From Rhipidocladum racemiflorum (Eukaryota; Streptophyta; Magnoliopsida; Poales; Poaceae): a stretch of 64,000 nucleotides of DNA. Shown here piece by piece: positions 12,132-23,028 of the stretch. Under the pieces are notes generated by a model. That model did not search any database and had not been told where the DNA came from. It saw only the letters and a list, made by a program, of their open reading frames with translations. The position numbers and the translations under genes are program-made. The DNA lies in NCBI GenBank assembly GCA_036346355.1, contig CM070579.1, positions 6,510,001 to 6,574,000 on the forward strand, given 5' to 3'. Each line of letters opens with the position of its first letter. Within the stretch, counting starts at the first letter, position 1.

Positions 12132-12329
12132 GGTAGAAGCACAACTGTCGAGAATTCTTTTTTTTTTTTTGAAATTGGCCAAAAACTTTGGCATTCACTT
12201 AAGACAACAACCATGCTACACTTGGCTCTTAAACACGTGCGTTGAGCGGAGCTCCACTTGAACATGGGCGGACCGTGCGCTCACCTGGCGCACGTACCAA
12301 CCGAGCTACGCTTGGCTCTCAACTAGCTA

Positions 12330-12625
12330 GAATTCTTAGGCAAGACGAGCTAAAATGGTTACAAAGATCTAAAGAAAATGAAATCCTTAAGGGGACAATA
12401 GCACCAAGTATTATCATGCTAAAGCTAATGGGAGACGGAGAACAAAAATTTGTTAGTTGCAACAGGATATATGGGGGCTTGATTGAAGGGGATGAACCAC
12501 TTATGAATTACATCCAAAATGTTTATAAAAAATCTTTTTGGTAATCTGATTCCACAAACATTTCTCTGAATTTAGAGAATACCAGTGAAATTAGTGACCA
12601 AGAGAGGGTGGATTTGGCTAAGGAA
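12330..12625 (+). pseudogene. LINE (non-LTR) retrotransposon ORF2 fragment
   Basis: The plus-strand frame contains QDELKWLQRSKENEILKGT, then a GDGEQKF segment, GGLIEGDEPLMNYIQNVYKK and a SFW end. This follows the order of the linker before the reverse transcriptase in plant L1-type ORF2 (EE..W.QRAKE..L..GD.NT.YFH.KA.GRRR ... GVIEG...L....YYK.LFG). The TKYFH equivalent is frameshifted. The fragment breaks off where a CACTA terminus begins at 12626. Confidence 0.65.
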
Positions 12626-12790
12626 CACTACTAGAAAACATGGCTTTCCTACCGGCACATCAGTCCAAATTAGATTTGAACCGGTACTGATGAGGGTATC
12701 AATACTGGTTCGTTTTGAACTTTCCTAAAATGAGGCATCAGTACCGGTTCGTGATGTCCTCAAATTAGTACCGGTAATCAGTAAAAGTGT
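12626..12790 (+). mobile_element. CACTA (En/Spm) transposon terminus
   Basis: It starts CACTACTAGAAAAC, the canonical plant CACTA end. Subterminal repeats follow in both orientations: ACCGGTACTGAT, AATACTGGTTCG, CAGTACCGGTTCG and AGTACCGGTAATCAG. The opposite terminus was not found, so this is an end fragment or a heavily deleted copy. It abuts the LINE fragment. Confidence 0.75.
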
Positions 12791-13390
12791 ATCATGGTTC
12801 AGTAATCGGTATTCGGTAACAACAGTTCTGACACACTGTTGCCTGGCGATGCTAAGAAGCCAAGCCATTCCACACAATTACACACAGAAATTGGGCCGAG
12901 TCGCAAGTTACACTATTGCATTTTAAAATACCTACAATTAGAAACAGGACCAGAATATCACAGCTGCCACGTATAAGAAGGGAAAACAACAAGTCGGTCT
13001 GAATACCTTACCATTAAACAAAACTAACACCACTCTGTCCTAATGCAAACTAAACCATAGATAAAATAAAAAGTAATAATATAAGCTAACAATTATAAGT
13101 CTCAAGAGGATGAGACGTGAGAAACAGCGAGCCAGACTTCCAACATCTAGAGCATAGTATACCAGAGTAGAACATGTCGGACCGGTTGGACATTGAAGCC
13201 TTCCCGTACCAAAATTGCAATGATTCTGGACTTCCTGCAGAAAGAGTAGAAAAATTCGATTTCAACCCACAATGATAAAACATATAAAAATAACTGTATC
13301 ACATAGGACGGATTCTGTGAACGTAAATAGCGTTGAAGACTTGAAGCACAGCGCCCCACCTGATCCAGATACGCCAAGCAGCAATCCGTC
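12791..13390 (-). other. Downstream flank and 3' UTR of NOG1
   Basis: Non-repetitive sequence between the CACTA fragment and the NOG1 stop. The proximal part (about 13090-13390) is a plausible 3' UTR on the minus strand. Short plus-strand ORFs here are not supported. No clear polyadenylation signal can be fixed by eye. Confidence 0.4.
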
Positions 13391-15400
13391 TTATCGCCGG
13401 CTTGTCTTCCCAATCGATCGTTTCCCAGAGAACAGATGCTTTGGCTTCAAGTTGGGGATGACACGGTCCGCCTCTCCACGGCGAGCGTCCTTGTTCCTCC
13501 TCTTCACAGAGTCTTTTGCTTTCTTGATGGCTTTCTTCTTCTGCTCGGAGTCCCTGAATCCTTCTCCTGGTACAACTTCCTCGGGTGGTCGTGATTTCGA
13601 CCTAGACCGCAGTTTCTTGCTGGATGGCTGGCCATCTATCTCCATGTCATCACCATCAGCCCTGCTCAGTGACCTCTCACGCTTACGACCCCTTGACAGG
13701 CTGCGAACTCGGTCCACAGCTGCACTGGGATCCAAACCCATGGATGAAAGTTGCCGGCCCATTCTATCAGTTGTGAATTTCCTATCTTTGTCAAACTTCC
13801 GAGGAACAATTGGACGGCTTTCTGCAGTTCTCTTCTTCATTCGATGTTCTTGAATGAGCAATGCCTTTTTCTTCCTAATCTGAGCCAAGATTTCACGCTG
13901 CTCTGCGGTCAGTTCATCATGGCCATCAATCTGGAAAGCATCTTGTGCGGTTTCCTCTTCCAGACGAAGACCCTCCTCTCGTTCCAGTTCTTCACACCTT
14001 TCCAGGATATCTGGATCCAGAAAATCAGCAACATTATGCCCATCCAATATCTCAGGCAGAATATCTTCCTTCCATTCATCATTGGCCAACATGTAGTGCT
14101 TCTTAAGACTGGCAGAATAGACCCCAGCACCTCCATTGTCATTCTCAAGGTCCTTCTCAAGTTTCCTCTCCAGTTTCTTCTTTTCATTCTTGGCGGCAAC
14201 ATTTGCTCGAGCTTCCAGGACAGCCTGAGGGATGCAAGGAGGTCTCTCCTTGTTATCACGAGGCTTCGGCATAGCAGCATGAAACCTATTTAAGCAGTCA
14301 TTGATCTTCTTTGATTTCATCTTGATCTCCACCCTCTGCTCAAGAAGCCTGTCACATGCAGCATTTTTAACAGCTATCACACCATCATCTGTTAGAGTGC
14401 TCATAGTCAACAAAACCCCCTCTTCATTAGGATCTCCACCTTGAGGTATAGTCTTCATAGCCTCGGCCTTCATCTCCATTACCAGCTCCATGTCCTCCTC
14501 AGAAAGCCCTTCAAGAGGCTGCAAGTCAGTCTTGTTGCACACAATGACTAGAGGCTTATTCATGAACAAGGACTTTATGCTATGGAAGAGTGCAGCTTGC
14601 TGAGCAATACTATACCCACACGACCCAGAAATGTCCAAGAAGAACAGCACAGCAGCCCTCAAGTGGGCAAGAGCAGTGATACTGCACATTTCTATGATGT
14701 TCCTGTCCTCGAAAGGACGATCAAGGATCCCTGGAGTGTCAATCACTTGGTAGCGCAGATACTTGTAATCTGCATGGCCAACAAACAGGGACTTGGTTGT
14801 AAAAGCATAAGGCTGGACTTCCACATCTGCCCTTGTAATCTTGTTCATGAAAGAGCTCTTTCCAACGTTTGGATAGCCACAAATCAATATAGTCCGGGTG
14901 TTTGGGTCTATGGATGGAAGCCTGGCCATGTGCTGCCTGATCTGCTCCAGGTATGCCAAACTAGGACTGATCCGCTTTACAACGGTGCACATGCGACCTA
15001 GTGCAGCTACCTTCAGGCATTTACACCGGTACAGGGAGTCTCCATACTTGAGCAGCCTCAAATAGTCCTTAGAGATCTTTGCAATGATGTTTCTAGCAGT
15101 GTTAATCTGGCCCAAGGCAAGTTTGTAGTGATCCTTGTTATAGAGCACATGAAGGAGATCACCGTAGAAAGGGTGGATGTCATCCAGTCGGGGAAACTCA
15201 TCGATGATGATGGATAGCTTTTCATAAAAGTTCTGCTGAGAATACCTGACCTTACGCATATAGAACTGGCGGATGCGGGAGATAGCATATCCCTTGTGGA
15301 CAACAGTTGGTGTCTGCCTCTGAGTGCGGGACAAAATGATGTCAATGAAGTCCTTCCCAGGAGGGACAACAGTGATTCTCTTGAAATTGTATTGCACCAT
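13391..15400 (-). CDS. NOG1: Nucleolar GTP-binding protein 1 (NOG1)
   Basis: Encodes 669 residues in one exon, the usual length for eukaryotic NOG1, starting MVQYNFKRITVVP as family members do. NOG1 is a nucleolar Obg/TrmE-class GTPase needed for pre-60S ribosomal subunit maturation. Visible parts: N-terminal helical NOG1 domain (1-165); GTPase core with P-loop GYPNVGKSS at 175-183, switch I threonines near 201-202, G3 DTPG at 221-224 and G4 NKTD at 289-292; the C-terminal NOGCT region around 390-440; and a highly basic, serine/arginine-rich tail (about 540-669) that fits nucleolar targeting. No stop or frameshift. A likely splice acceptor (ACAG, intron end at 15431) lies 30 bp upstream of the ATG, so the 5' UTR is probably split. 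Overlapping opposite-strand ORFs at 13272-14293 and 14582-15001 are shadows. Confidence 0.97.
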   Translation of the reverse strand: MVQYNFKRITVVPPGKDFIDIILSRTQRQTPTVVHKGYAISRIRQFYMRKVRYSQQNFYEKLSIIIDEFPRLDDIHPFYGDLLHVLYNKDHYKLALGQINTARNIIAKISKDYLRLLKYGDSLYRCKCLKVAALGRMCTVVKRISPSLAYLEQIRQHMARLPSIDPNTRTILICGYPNVGKSSFMNKITRADVEVQPYAFTTKSLFVGHADYKYLRYQVIDTPGILDRPFEDRNIIEMCSITALAHLRAAVLFFLDISGSCGYSIAQQAALFHSIKSLFMNKPLVIVCNKTDLQPLEGLSEEDMELVMEMKAEAMKTIPQGGDPNEEGVLLTMSTLTDDGVIAVKNAACDRLLEQRVEIKMKSKKINDCLNRFHAAMPKPRDNKERPPCIPQAVLEARANVAAKNEKKKLERKLEKDLENDNGGAGVYSASLKKHYMLANDEWKEDILPEILDGHNVADFLDPDILERCEELEREEGLRLEEETAQDAFQIDGHDELTAEQREILAQIRKKKALLIQEHRMKKRTAESRPIVPRKFDKDRKFTTDRMGRQLSSMGLDPSAAVDRVRSLSRGRKRERSLSRADGDDMEIDGQPSSKKLRSRSKSRPPEEVVPGEGFRDSEQKKKAIKKAKDSVKRRNKDARRGEADRVIPNLKPKHLFSGKRSIGKTSRR

Positions 15401-15868
15401 CTTGTTGATACAAAGCTTGGCTACCTATTCCTGTCACACAAAATTGAATGTGAAATCAATACAGCATAAAAGGAAGTGATAAGGAAAATTTCCAATAAAG
15501 CATAATTGGGAACAAAGCTTGCAATCATTCCATTCAAAATAACAGAGAATGAATTCCAAAAAACATCAATCTGTAATTTAATTTAGTTAAACCTCTTGAT
15601 TCATGTGCAGAGTTCTATTTATTGGCTCATAATTGTTAGGTACAACCCAAACTTGATTGTACAAAATATTTCTCCCCTATATTATTGACTAGAAAAGAAT
15701 CAGCAAGAAATCAATAACCGTTGGATGTAAATTTAGTTGCTTGTGAGTCCTTGGATTTGATTTAACTTCTATGTACTAATAAAGCACATCACAGTTAAAC
15801 TAGAAAGTGCCTCATGTGCCATGACAGACTCAGAGTCCACATGATGCAGTTCCTATAATCATAGTTAT
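15401..15868 (-). other. NOG1 5' UTR end and probable 5' UTR intron
   Basis: Minus-strand sequence upstream of the ATG: a 30-nt leader (15401-15430), then TGTGACAG read toward the gene, a good 3' splice site with pyrimidine-rich context. Upstream is AT-rich, intron-like sequence. I saw no nearby minus-strand promoter or GTAAGT donor before the repeats that begin at 15869. Confidence 0.5.
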
Positions 15869-16004
15869 CAAGTTGCGCGATTAATCGCGACTAATCGGCA
15901 AGTTGGCCTGGGAGCACGACTAGAGGACCTCGACTCGATTAGTTTCCTAGTCGAGTGACTTGGATTTCTAGTCGACAACTAGACACGATTAATCCCACAA
16001 CTTG
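15869..16004. repeat. Small fold-back MITE
   Basis: The ends CAAGTTGCGCGATTAATCG and, as complement, CAAGTTGTGGGATTAATCG form an imperfect inverted repeat around a 136-bp element rich in TAGTCG/CGACTA. No convincing duplication was found. The next stretch, 16005-16355, holds GGCCTGGCCCATTT and a GCCGCCGCC run near 16200, but no gene I can support. Confidence 0.6.
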
Positions 16005-16355
16005 GCTGTCAGGCTAGTTGAACCACATGTTGGGTTGGACGTTGATTTGGGCTTGGCCTGGCCCATTTAGAACTTAGAAGTGAGACTAAGTCTAGAGGAG
16101 CAGGCAAGTAGCAGTCCAACACAGGGGAGGCAACATTTATCAGCAGTCCAACACACGGGAAGTAGCTAGGCAGAAATCCTAGCCAAAAGCGCAGCTGCCG
16201 CTGCCGCCGCCGCCAGTCGCCGCCATCCATTCATCTTCCTCCTCTGTAACGGCTATAGGCTCCCTTCTCCGGGTTCTCCCCCTCCCCAAGTCGCCAGGCG
16301 CTAGCTAACAAGTGGTGACTTCTAAGTTTCAACTCCTCTCCTCCCTTAGTCTTTA

Positions 16356-16989
16356 ATGGGCTGTTTGGTTGGTTGCATCTAAAGAGATTTGCATCTATGG
16401 ATGCAAAAGATGGGCGTTTGGTTGTCTTCTCATCCAACTCAGCCTGGCTCTATAGATACAAAACACTCCTTTCAGCCTCGCTCTAGGGAAACTAGAAAAT
16501 CCACCGTTTCCCCAGAGCCAAGCTCTGCCGAGCCATGCATGCATGCTGACATCAACATTTAATATCTAGTTTTCTTCTTTTCTTTGCTATATCTTTTGAT
16601 TAGAATCTCCGATCAACGAACCGATTTCACCTATGTGTTTCTGATATTTTTTCAAACAAAACTAGACCATACTTGCTATATAAATTTTAAAAGATTAAAA
16701 TTTTAGTTTTTCAATTTATTGATTTTCTAGAATATATTTTAAAACTTTTTTTTTCGTTTGTGAAATTATTTATTTTCTAGTATTTTTAAAATTTGTTTCA
16801 TCCCTCTCTTGAATTTGTCTATCACACTTCCATTTAAGTGCAACCAACCAAACAACATCTCTGTGCAGCCTGTCCAATCTCATACGACCAACCAAACAAC
16901 ATCTCCTTGCATCCATCAGCCTGACTCCCACCAACCTGGCTGAGCTTATGCAACCTAGCTGAGCTGAGAAGGCAACCAAACAGCCTATA
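16356..16989. mobile_element. hAT-type MITE
   Basis: The termini share GGCTGTTTGGTTG (left ATGGGCTGTTTGGTTGG; right, as complement, TATAGGCTGTTTGGTTGCC). They are flanked by a perfect 8-bp duplication AGTCTTTA at 16348-16355 and 16990-16997. Length 634 bp, with no transposase. The 8-bp duplication supports hAT; the TIR sequence also resembles some Harbinger MITEs. Confidence 0.75.
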
Positions 16990-16997
16990 AGTCTTTA

Positions 16998-17790
16998 TCC
17001 CTCTCCTCTCTATATTGTATGCATGTATGATCTCAATTTTTTCCTCTTCAAATTAATGACATTTTTTGGTCCTTTCCGCTCATTTATTCTGCCATCTATG
17101 CAAAAGTTTGCAAATTACGGCGTTATTTATAATGTTTCTTGGGATGATCTTGCTTCGTCATAAAATATAAAACTTGCATATACATTTATAAAAATTACCA
17201 GGCCCTTGGATGAAATTTACCCCCCCCCCCCAGTTTATATGTTTACAAAATGAGTAATTATGCTAAATGTTACTGATGTTTCTGCTATGCAAAGATTTTT
17301 CAGATGCAAACCTCCATTAGAAAACTGTGAAACGACGAATGAGCGCTTTAAACAAATTTGTGATGTTCTGTCTCTTTTCTGAGAAGTTCAGGTGCCTTCT
17401 TAATTAGGAGGCCCGCTTAACTGGTTAATATGAATTCCAGTATATCTATGGCATTTCAAATAAATTTAGTTTTTTAAACTCGATGTCCATTTTTTTTTTA
17501 TAGTTTTAAACCATAAAATTTAGTACTAAAACTGTGGGTGAAAAACTTATCAAATTTGGTGTAACCATTTTTTTTTTGCCAACTTGCCTTATGGAAGGGC
17601 TACGTAATATAGGATTAGGAGGTTCTTTTCAACAATATTCAAAAAAGCACTAGACGGTAGGCGAGCGGAGGCCTACTGCCTAGCGCCTAGCCCGCCTAGG
17701 CGGAAATCGCAAAATAGTAGGCTACAACGAAAGACACATAACTAAGTTCTATAAAAAAGTGAAAGACGAACCTGAAAGATGGAATACAGT
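16998..17790. other. Intergenic, low-complexity tracts
   Basis: A 14-base C run lies at about 17219-17232 and T runs near 17490 and 17565. A GCCTAGCGCCTAGCCCGCC motif at 17670-17690 belongs to a common grass repeat. No gene seen. Confidence 0.55.
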
Positions 17791-17910
17791 CACAAAATAC
17801 AGTCCCACACATAATATAGTTACAAAACTAAGTCTCACACATAACATAGTCACAAAACTAAGTTCCACACGTAATATAGTCACCAAATATAGTCCCACAC
17901 ATAACTAAGT
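17791..17910. repeat. Four 30-bp tandem repeats
   Basis: Four consecutive 30-bp units (17791, 17821, 17851, 17881) with consensus close to CACAAAACTAAGTCCCACAC plus ATAATATAGT. Units differ by several substitutions but none by length. Similar half-units lie on both sides. Confidence 0.85.
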
Positions 17911-18190
17911 TCCACAAAAAAAACCCCATAAGCCCATCCTACATCATCTGATTTCCTCTTAAGAGCCACCGTGGTCTCATTGGTTGTTGCCGCTAATCCC
18001 GTTGACGACATTCTGTAAATGGAATTAATTGATTCGCGTCTCATACCCAATGTTCAAAAATGCAATTCATTGGTTTATATTTCTGTAAAAGGTATGTCGG
18101 AAAAGATTGTAAAATCATCATTCATAGACATGCGGAGACAGTACATGTAAACATGTATTGTGCAATTGCCTCGACAATGAATAACAAAAC

Positions 18191-18857
18191 TGTCGACGAT
18201 TGGGGAACAGGCCCCCGCCGAGCTTACTTGTTGGTGGAGGGACCAACTGTGACCCCTTCTTACGTGAGGGATTACTCGAAGAATGGCTCACCAGATTCCA
18301 ACGAATGTGGACACCTGATTTACCCTGGTTCGGGCCTCTCGAGAAAGAGATAATAGCCCTACTCGGCTCGTTTACTCTTGCAATGTGTCCGAGTTTTACG
18401 ATCGTGTGTCGCTATCTGTTGTTATTACGTGTCCCTCACGATGGGGACCCTTTTATAGCTTACAAAGGATCGAACTCCATGACCCCACTACCGCACGCTT
18501 TGGACCTCGCCCAAGCGTGGCAACCGTGGATCCTATCTTCCCGCTACGCTCCCACGGAAACGTAGCAGACCCAGCGGAAGTTACGCTCGGGTGGTTATTC
18601 CCACCGACCCCGAGACCTCGTAAGGTCGGCCGATGACCAGACCGAAGCTTGGACATCTTACCCGAGCTCGAGCTCGGAATCGATCGAGTACGTGGCATTC
18701 TCGGTCCCACCCGAGCCCGAGCTCGAATCGGCCGAATGCGTAGCCTTCCAAGCTCGATTTAGACAACCCAGGTAACGACCTCCTGGTGGCTCGGGCGGGA
18801 GCGAGCTTGGTCGTTGGTGGCATCCGAGGTAATTTATGGAAATTACCCGACCCCGAC
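18191..18857 (-). repeat. 3' LTR of the Retand-like element
   Basis: On the minus strand it starts (G)TCGGGGTCGGGTAATT at 18857 and ends AATCGTCGACA at 18191. Compared with the other LTR it lacks the first T of TGTCGGG and differs by some twenty 1-3 base gaps plus a few substitutions. Confidence 0.88.
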
Positions 18858-19302
18858 GCCTAGCCCCGAGGTTCAAGTGGGAAAAGGTCTAAGGAAGGCC
18901 TTCCCTTGGGCCTACCGTTCTCTGAGCATGTCGGTTTTGCGCGGCGGACATCTGCCGCGACCAACGAGCTATTAACCTCCTTCGAACGAGCTTGTTCCCC
19001 ACTTGTCGCGCTTCGAGCTAATGTAAGTGGGCCCTTCTTCGGTTCCTTCTCCTAGAAGCCTCGAACTGTCCTTCTGGGAACCGTCTTTTACGGCGGGGCG
19101 GTTTCGATTTGCGTGCCCACGTGTCGTTTCCGGATGGCGACGCCTCAGCGCCCTCTGTGCCTCTAGGGCTTCCTCATCTCCTGGAGGAGTTTTTAAACAC
19201 TCGAAGAAAACCCTTAGACTCACTTGGCCGTATTGCGATCAGCCGTGTCTCACACTCCTGCCTTGGCGCTCATCATTCTCCTTGATCATCTTCCTCATCC
19301 TC

Positions 19303-22300
19303 ATGGCGAAGTTCGGCATCGGCAAGCTCGACAGCGCAGTCGAGACCCTCGAGCGGCGAAGTACCTCGGCAGCCGGTACATGGAGAGCCCCTGGCGACGA
19401 AGAGAGCCCGCACGGGAGGAGGGGAGATCGTCTCCACCGAGCTCTACGCCATAAACGGGCTCAAATGCGCCCGAAAGTGAGTTCGTCGAGGCCGTACTCG
19501 CCTCCTGCGAGTGCGAGATCGCTTACCTCCACCCCAACTCTGTTCTCATCATGGCCATCTTTACCCATCTCTGCGAAGGGTTCGTGGGCGTCGAGCCCAC
19601 TCCCGATCTCTTCTTCCACTTCTACACCCTTTCTCGCACCAAGACGCCGCAGCCTGGCCGCCTCTACTTCCGCTGCGTCCTACTCCGACCATACGAGTAC
19701 CCGAGCTTCACGCTCAAGGACTCGGTGTCGGGTTGGGCCGACTCATGGTTCTACTTGAGGAAAGCGGAGGGCGGCACGCTTCCTATTCCGGTGCGGAGGT
19801 CGCGCCGTCGAGACACCCGACCGCGTGGAGCCCGAGGAGGAGAAGATCCTCATGACGATCAACGAGCTCACGTGCCTGGGTGGCCGTGGGGCGTTACCGG
19901 GACTACGCCAGAACCGGATATCGCCCCTTAGGAGGAGGGAGCATCCCTTCTTCAAGGTCGAGGGTGGCAGGACATCGCCGGGAATCACGCTCGGGTATGC
20001 CGTCGCCCTCGATCTTCTTTTCCGGCAGAGGATGCCCCTTCTCACGACCTCTCCCTTGGCCGGGTATGCGGCTCGGCAGAGGGCTGGGTGGATGCGGTGT
20101 CCGAGATGTTCGGCACCGAAAGGCAAGGAAATCATCGAGGGCCGCCAGATCCCGAACAACGTCCTTAACCGGACAGAGGCGGTAAGTTTCGGTCGGACTT
20201 TTAAAGCCCTTGTCGGGACAGGCTTCGGCGGGGCCTCCGACCTCATTTGAGTCTTTCTCTTTTCAACAGAGAAGGTTGCCCTCGAGGTCGCCGTGTCCCG
20301 GTAGGATCCCACCGGTGGCGGGTCGTAAGACCAAGGGACAAAGCGGTCGCAAGCGCCGCGCTCGATCTCCGTCGGCCACGCCGTCCCTCGCCAGCGACAC
20401 GCAGCGCCTGGCGACGACCACTCACCCCGCCAACACTTGGAGTATGCGGACCGGCAGGCGAGTGAACCGAGATTGTGGATGGACGAGTACACCGAAACAA
20501 TCCCGAAGCTAATGGCCTCGCTTACGCCAAATTGTCACGCGGCGAAGAAGGAGCAGCCGCGCACGGCCCGCCATGGAAGGTTGAGCCGAGGGCTGATCGC
20601 GGCTTCTTCAAAGTGAGCTTGCGCGGTGAGCTCGAGCCCGGCCTGGGGACCGCGAGGAGGAGAAGGACGAGCCGACTTCGCCTTGGTCCCGAGGTCCCGT
20701 GAGGTCGCCACGCCACGCCAATCGCGCCTAACGCCGATCGTCTCCGAGGTCGGCTTGGAGGAGGTCGACCTCGCGGCCGCCAGGGCCGACAAGGCGCGCG
20801 GACATGGCCGCCCTCCTGGCCGCGCCGAGGCTCGGCAAGCGGGCCGCGCAAGGTCGATCTCTGCTCTCTTCTTGTTTGTCTTTTTCCCCTCGGCACCATT
20901 CTAACCCCACATCGTCTATAGTGGGTGTGGCGGTTAGTGCGGAGTTATGGGATTCGGCGATGGTCGACGATATTCTTGACTTCGTGCTAGAGAGGAGCTA
21001 GCCCGGCCGCCGAGGTCGTCATGGGCGACGGAGCCGAGGCGGAGCCGATGTCATGAGGCCCACTTCACTGCCGCCGGTGGCGACGACGCCGAGGTGGGGA
21101 GCTCTGCTGCGCGAGCCCCGGGACCGGAGGTCGTGTCTCGAAGAGGAGGCACGGAGGAAGATCGCACGCCGATGCCCGGCCGCACGGAGGGCATCCCCAC
21201 ATCATAGTCGTGGAGTCTCGACGGTGATGAGCGGCCGCCGAGACTCCGCGAGGATTCTTCCGGTGCGGCCGACATCATCGCCGCGACTCTTCAGAGATCG
21301 CCGAGGTCTCCCGGGTTCATGACATCACGCGGGTCCTAGGCCGGCGTCGAGGACCTTAATCCTGGTGGGGCTCGTCGGACGAGGAAGAGCCGGCTACCCG
21401 GCCCGGTCGGGAGACAAGCCCGGCCATCGTAGGTGGGCGGAGGCGGCTTCCAAAGCGGAGGGATCTGCCGGCACCGAGGTCGCTCGATCGAGACCGACCT
21501 CCGTCGTCGACCGTGCCCCGGTTGATCCCGCACTGGGACGCTGCTGCGGCCCAAGGGCGGATCTGACCCGGTGTCCCGGTTGCTCCATGGCCGTGGGCGC
21601 CCGAAGTGGTGGAGCCCCGATCGAGGAGGCGGAGCCCGGCGCAACTCTGCCGGGAGGAAGAAGAGCGGGAGGTAATCCTTGCTCTTGAGGCCGTCCCTCT
21701 CCAGAGGCGGAGGCTGTCCCCAGGCAAAAGTCCATCGCCTTCGAGGGCGGGGAGCTTCGGGCTCAAGCCTCCGAGCCCGATCAAGGAGAAGGGACTAAGG
21801 CGGGGATCCCTTACCCGCCAGAGCGAGTGGAGGACCCCGCCGAGTTGTTCCATCAGTGGAGACCGACTTTTTGGTAAGTACTCGACTTATGTACTTTTAC
21901 CGAGAGCTTCGATTCACGACACGAAACGCCTTGTTGCTTGCAGTCTTGAGTCCACCATGAAGGACTTCCATGCCGCGACCGTGCCGCCAGAAGTTGTCGC
22001 GAAGCACCAAGCCGAGCAGGACGCCAAGATTGCGGAGCTCGAGCGCCGGGTTGCCGAGCTGACATCTTCCGAGGCCGAGATCCGGCGGAAGGTGGAGGAG
22101 TCCGTCGCGAGCTCGAGCGCCTCGGCCGGAGCGGCAGGCAAGGTCGCCTTGAAGCCACGGTGGCGACCTTGCGCGGCCGCGCGAAGTCGAAAGGACAATC
22201 GACCCGAAAGGAGGAGTCCAGCGACCGACAAGCGGCGAGCGAAGGTCGGAAGCTTCGCCGGCGTGTGCTCGACCTTTGAGTCCGAGCTTGACTCGGTGCA

Positions 22301-22345
22301 GGACGAGCTCGTCGCTGCGGGGACGAGAAGCGTCTGGGCTCCTGT
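19303..22345 (+). pseudogene. Antisense extra ORF of the Retand-like element (putative gypsy-type transposon domain)
   Basis: Plus-strand coding, opposite to pol. It opens at ATG 19303 (MAKFGIGKLDSAVE). A conserved stretch at 19551-19760 includes MAIFTHLCEGFVGVEPTPD then FFHFYTL, PGRLYFRC and WADSWFYL, typical of the Pfam family called putative gypsy type transposon (Transposase_28). Plausible introns: 20180-20268 (GTAAGT to CAACAG), about 20850-20929 (ending CTATAG) and 21873-21942 (GTAAGT to TTGCAG). The last exon encodes a heptad-rich coiled coil (KIAELERRVAELTSSEAEIR). The stop is near 22345. Several frameshifts break the frame. Function is unknown in the family. Confidence 0.65.
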
Positions 22346-23028
22346 AATTTTCTTTTTCCTGTCTTTTACCTGTAAAAAACTTAGGGAGAAACTATCCAGT
22401 TGAATATAGAATGAGTTGGTTTAAATGGACGTTTTTTGTTTTTCCCCGAGATGACAACGATTTGTTTCGTGCCGCGGTCTTACGCGACTTAGTGGTTAAT
22501 CGTACGAGGAAATGACTATCTCGCTCGAAAGTAGCACGAGGTCGAGGTGACCATTTCGCGCGAAAGTTGCACGAGGCCGAGGTCGTGGCCACATGGTACC
22601 TCTATAGCCCCCCGCCGCCAACGGAGGTCGTGGGCGTAAACTGCGAGCACGACCGTTGGCGGAGTAGAATCATGAGGACCGTGTGGCCCTTAGGGTTACT
22701 GATGCGTTGGCGCCACAAGACGTGGCCGACTGAGCTCGGGCCGCTCGGAAGGGTGTCTGTGCGAATCTTTACTTGCGGTGGAGGTCTACCGCGAAAAAAG
22801 ATGGTCGTCTTACGAGGAAGGAGGCCCTCGAGGTCGAGCTTTTGTCGTACGGTGTTTTGCCCCAACGACCGACTTGCCCCTGACACTTTGTCTAGGTCGA
22901 GCTTAATCGTAGAATGGGAAAGAGAGGGAGAGAGAGAATGGGAGGGTAAGGTGATAAAGTTTATTAAAGAGGTAAAAGCGGGCGAGGTTAGACATGGAAC
23001 TTACGCAGCTTGGTCAATGTTCCAAGTA

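Noticed and set aside
12240..12330. Possible tRNA-like stretch (ACCAACCGAGCTACGCTTGG)
   Set aside because: No cloverleaf, TTCGA T-loop or acceptor pairing could be assembled.
13272..15001. Opposite-strand ORFs of 139-193 codons over NOG1
   Set aside because: Shadow frames of the intact NOG1 coding exon.
17791..17910. Regular direct repeats resembling a CRISPR array
   Set aside because: Units are contiguous 30-bp tandem repeats without unique spacers, in a plant nuclear context.
20535..21853. Many 80-165 codon ORFs on the minus strand within the Retand-like element
   Set aside because: Shadow frames of the GC-rich antisense extra ORF; no gag or pol motif.
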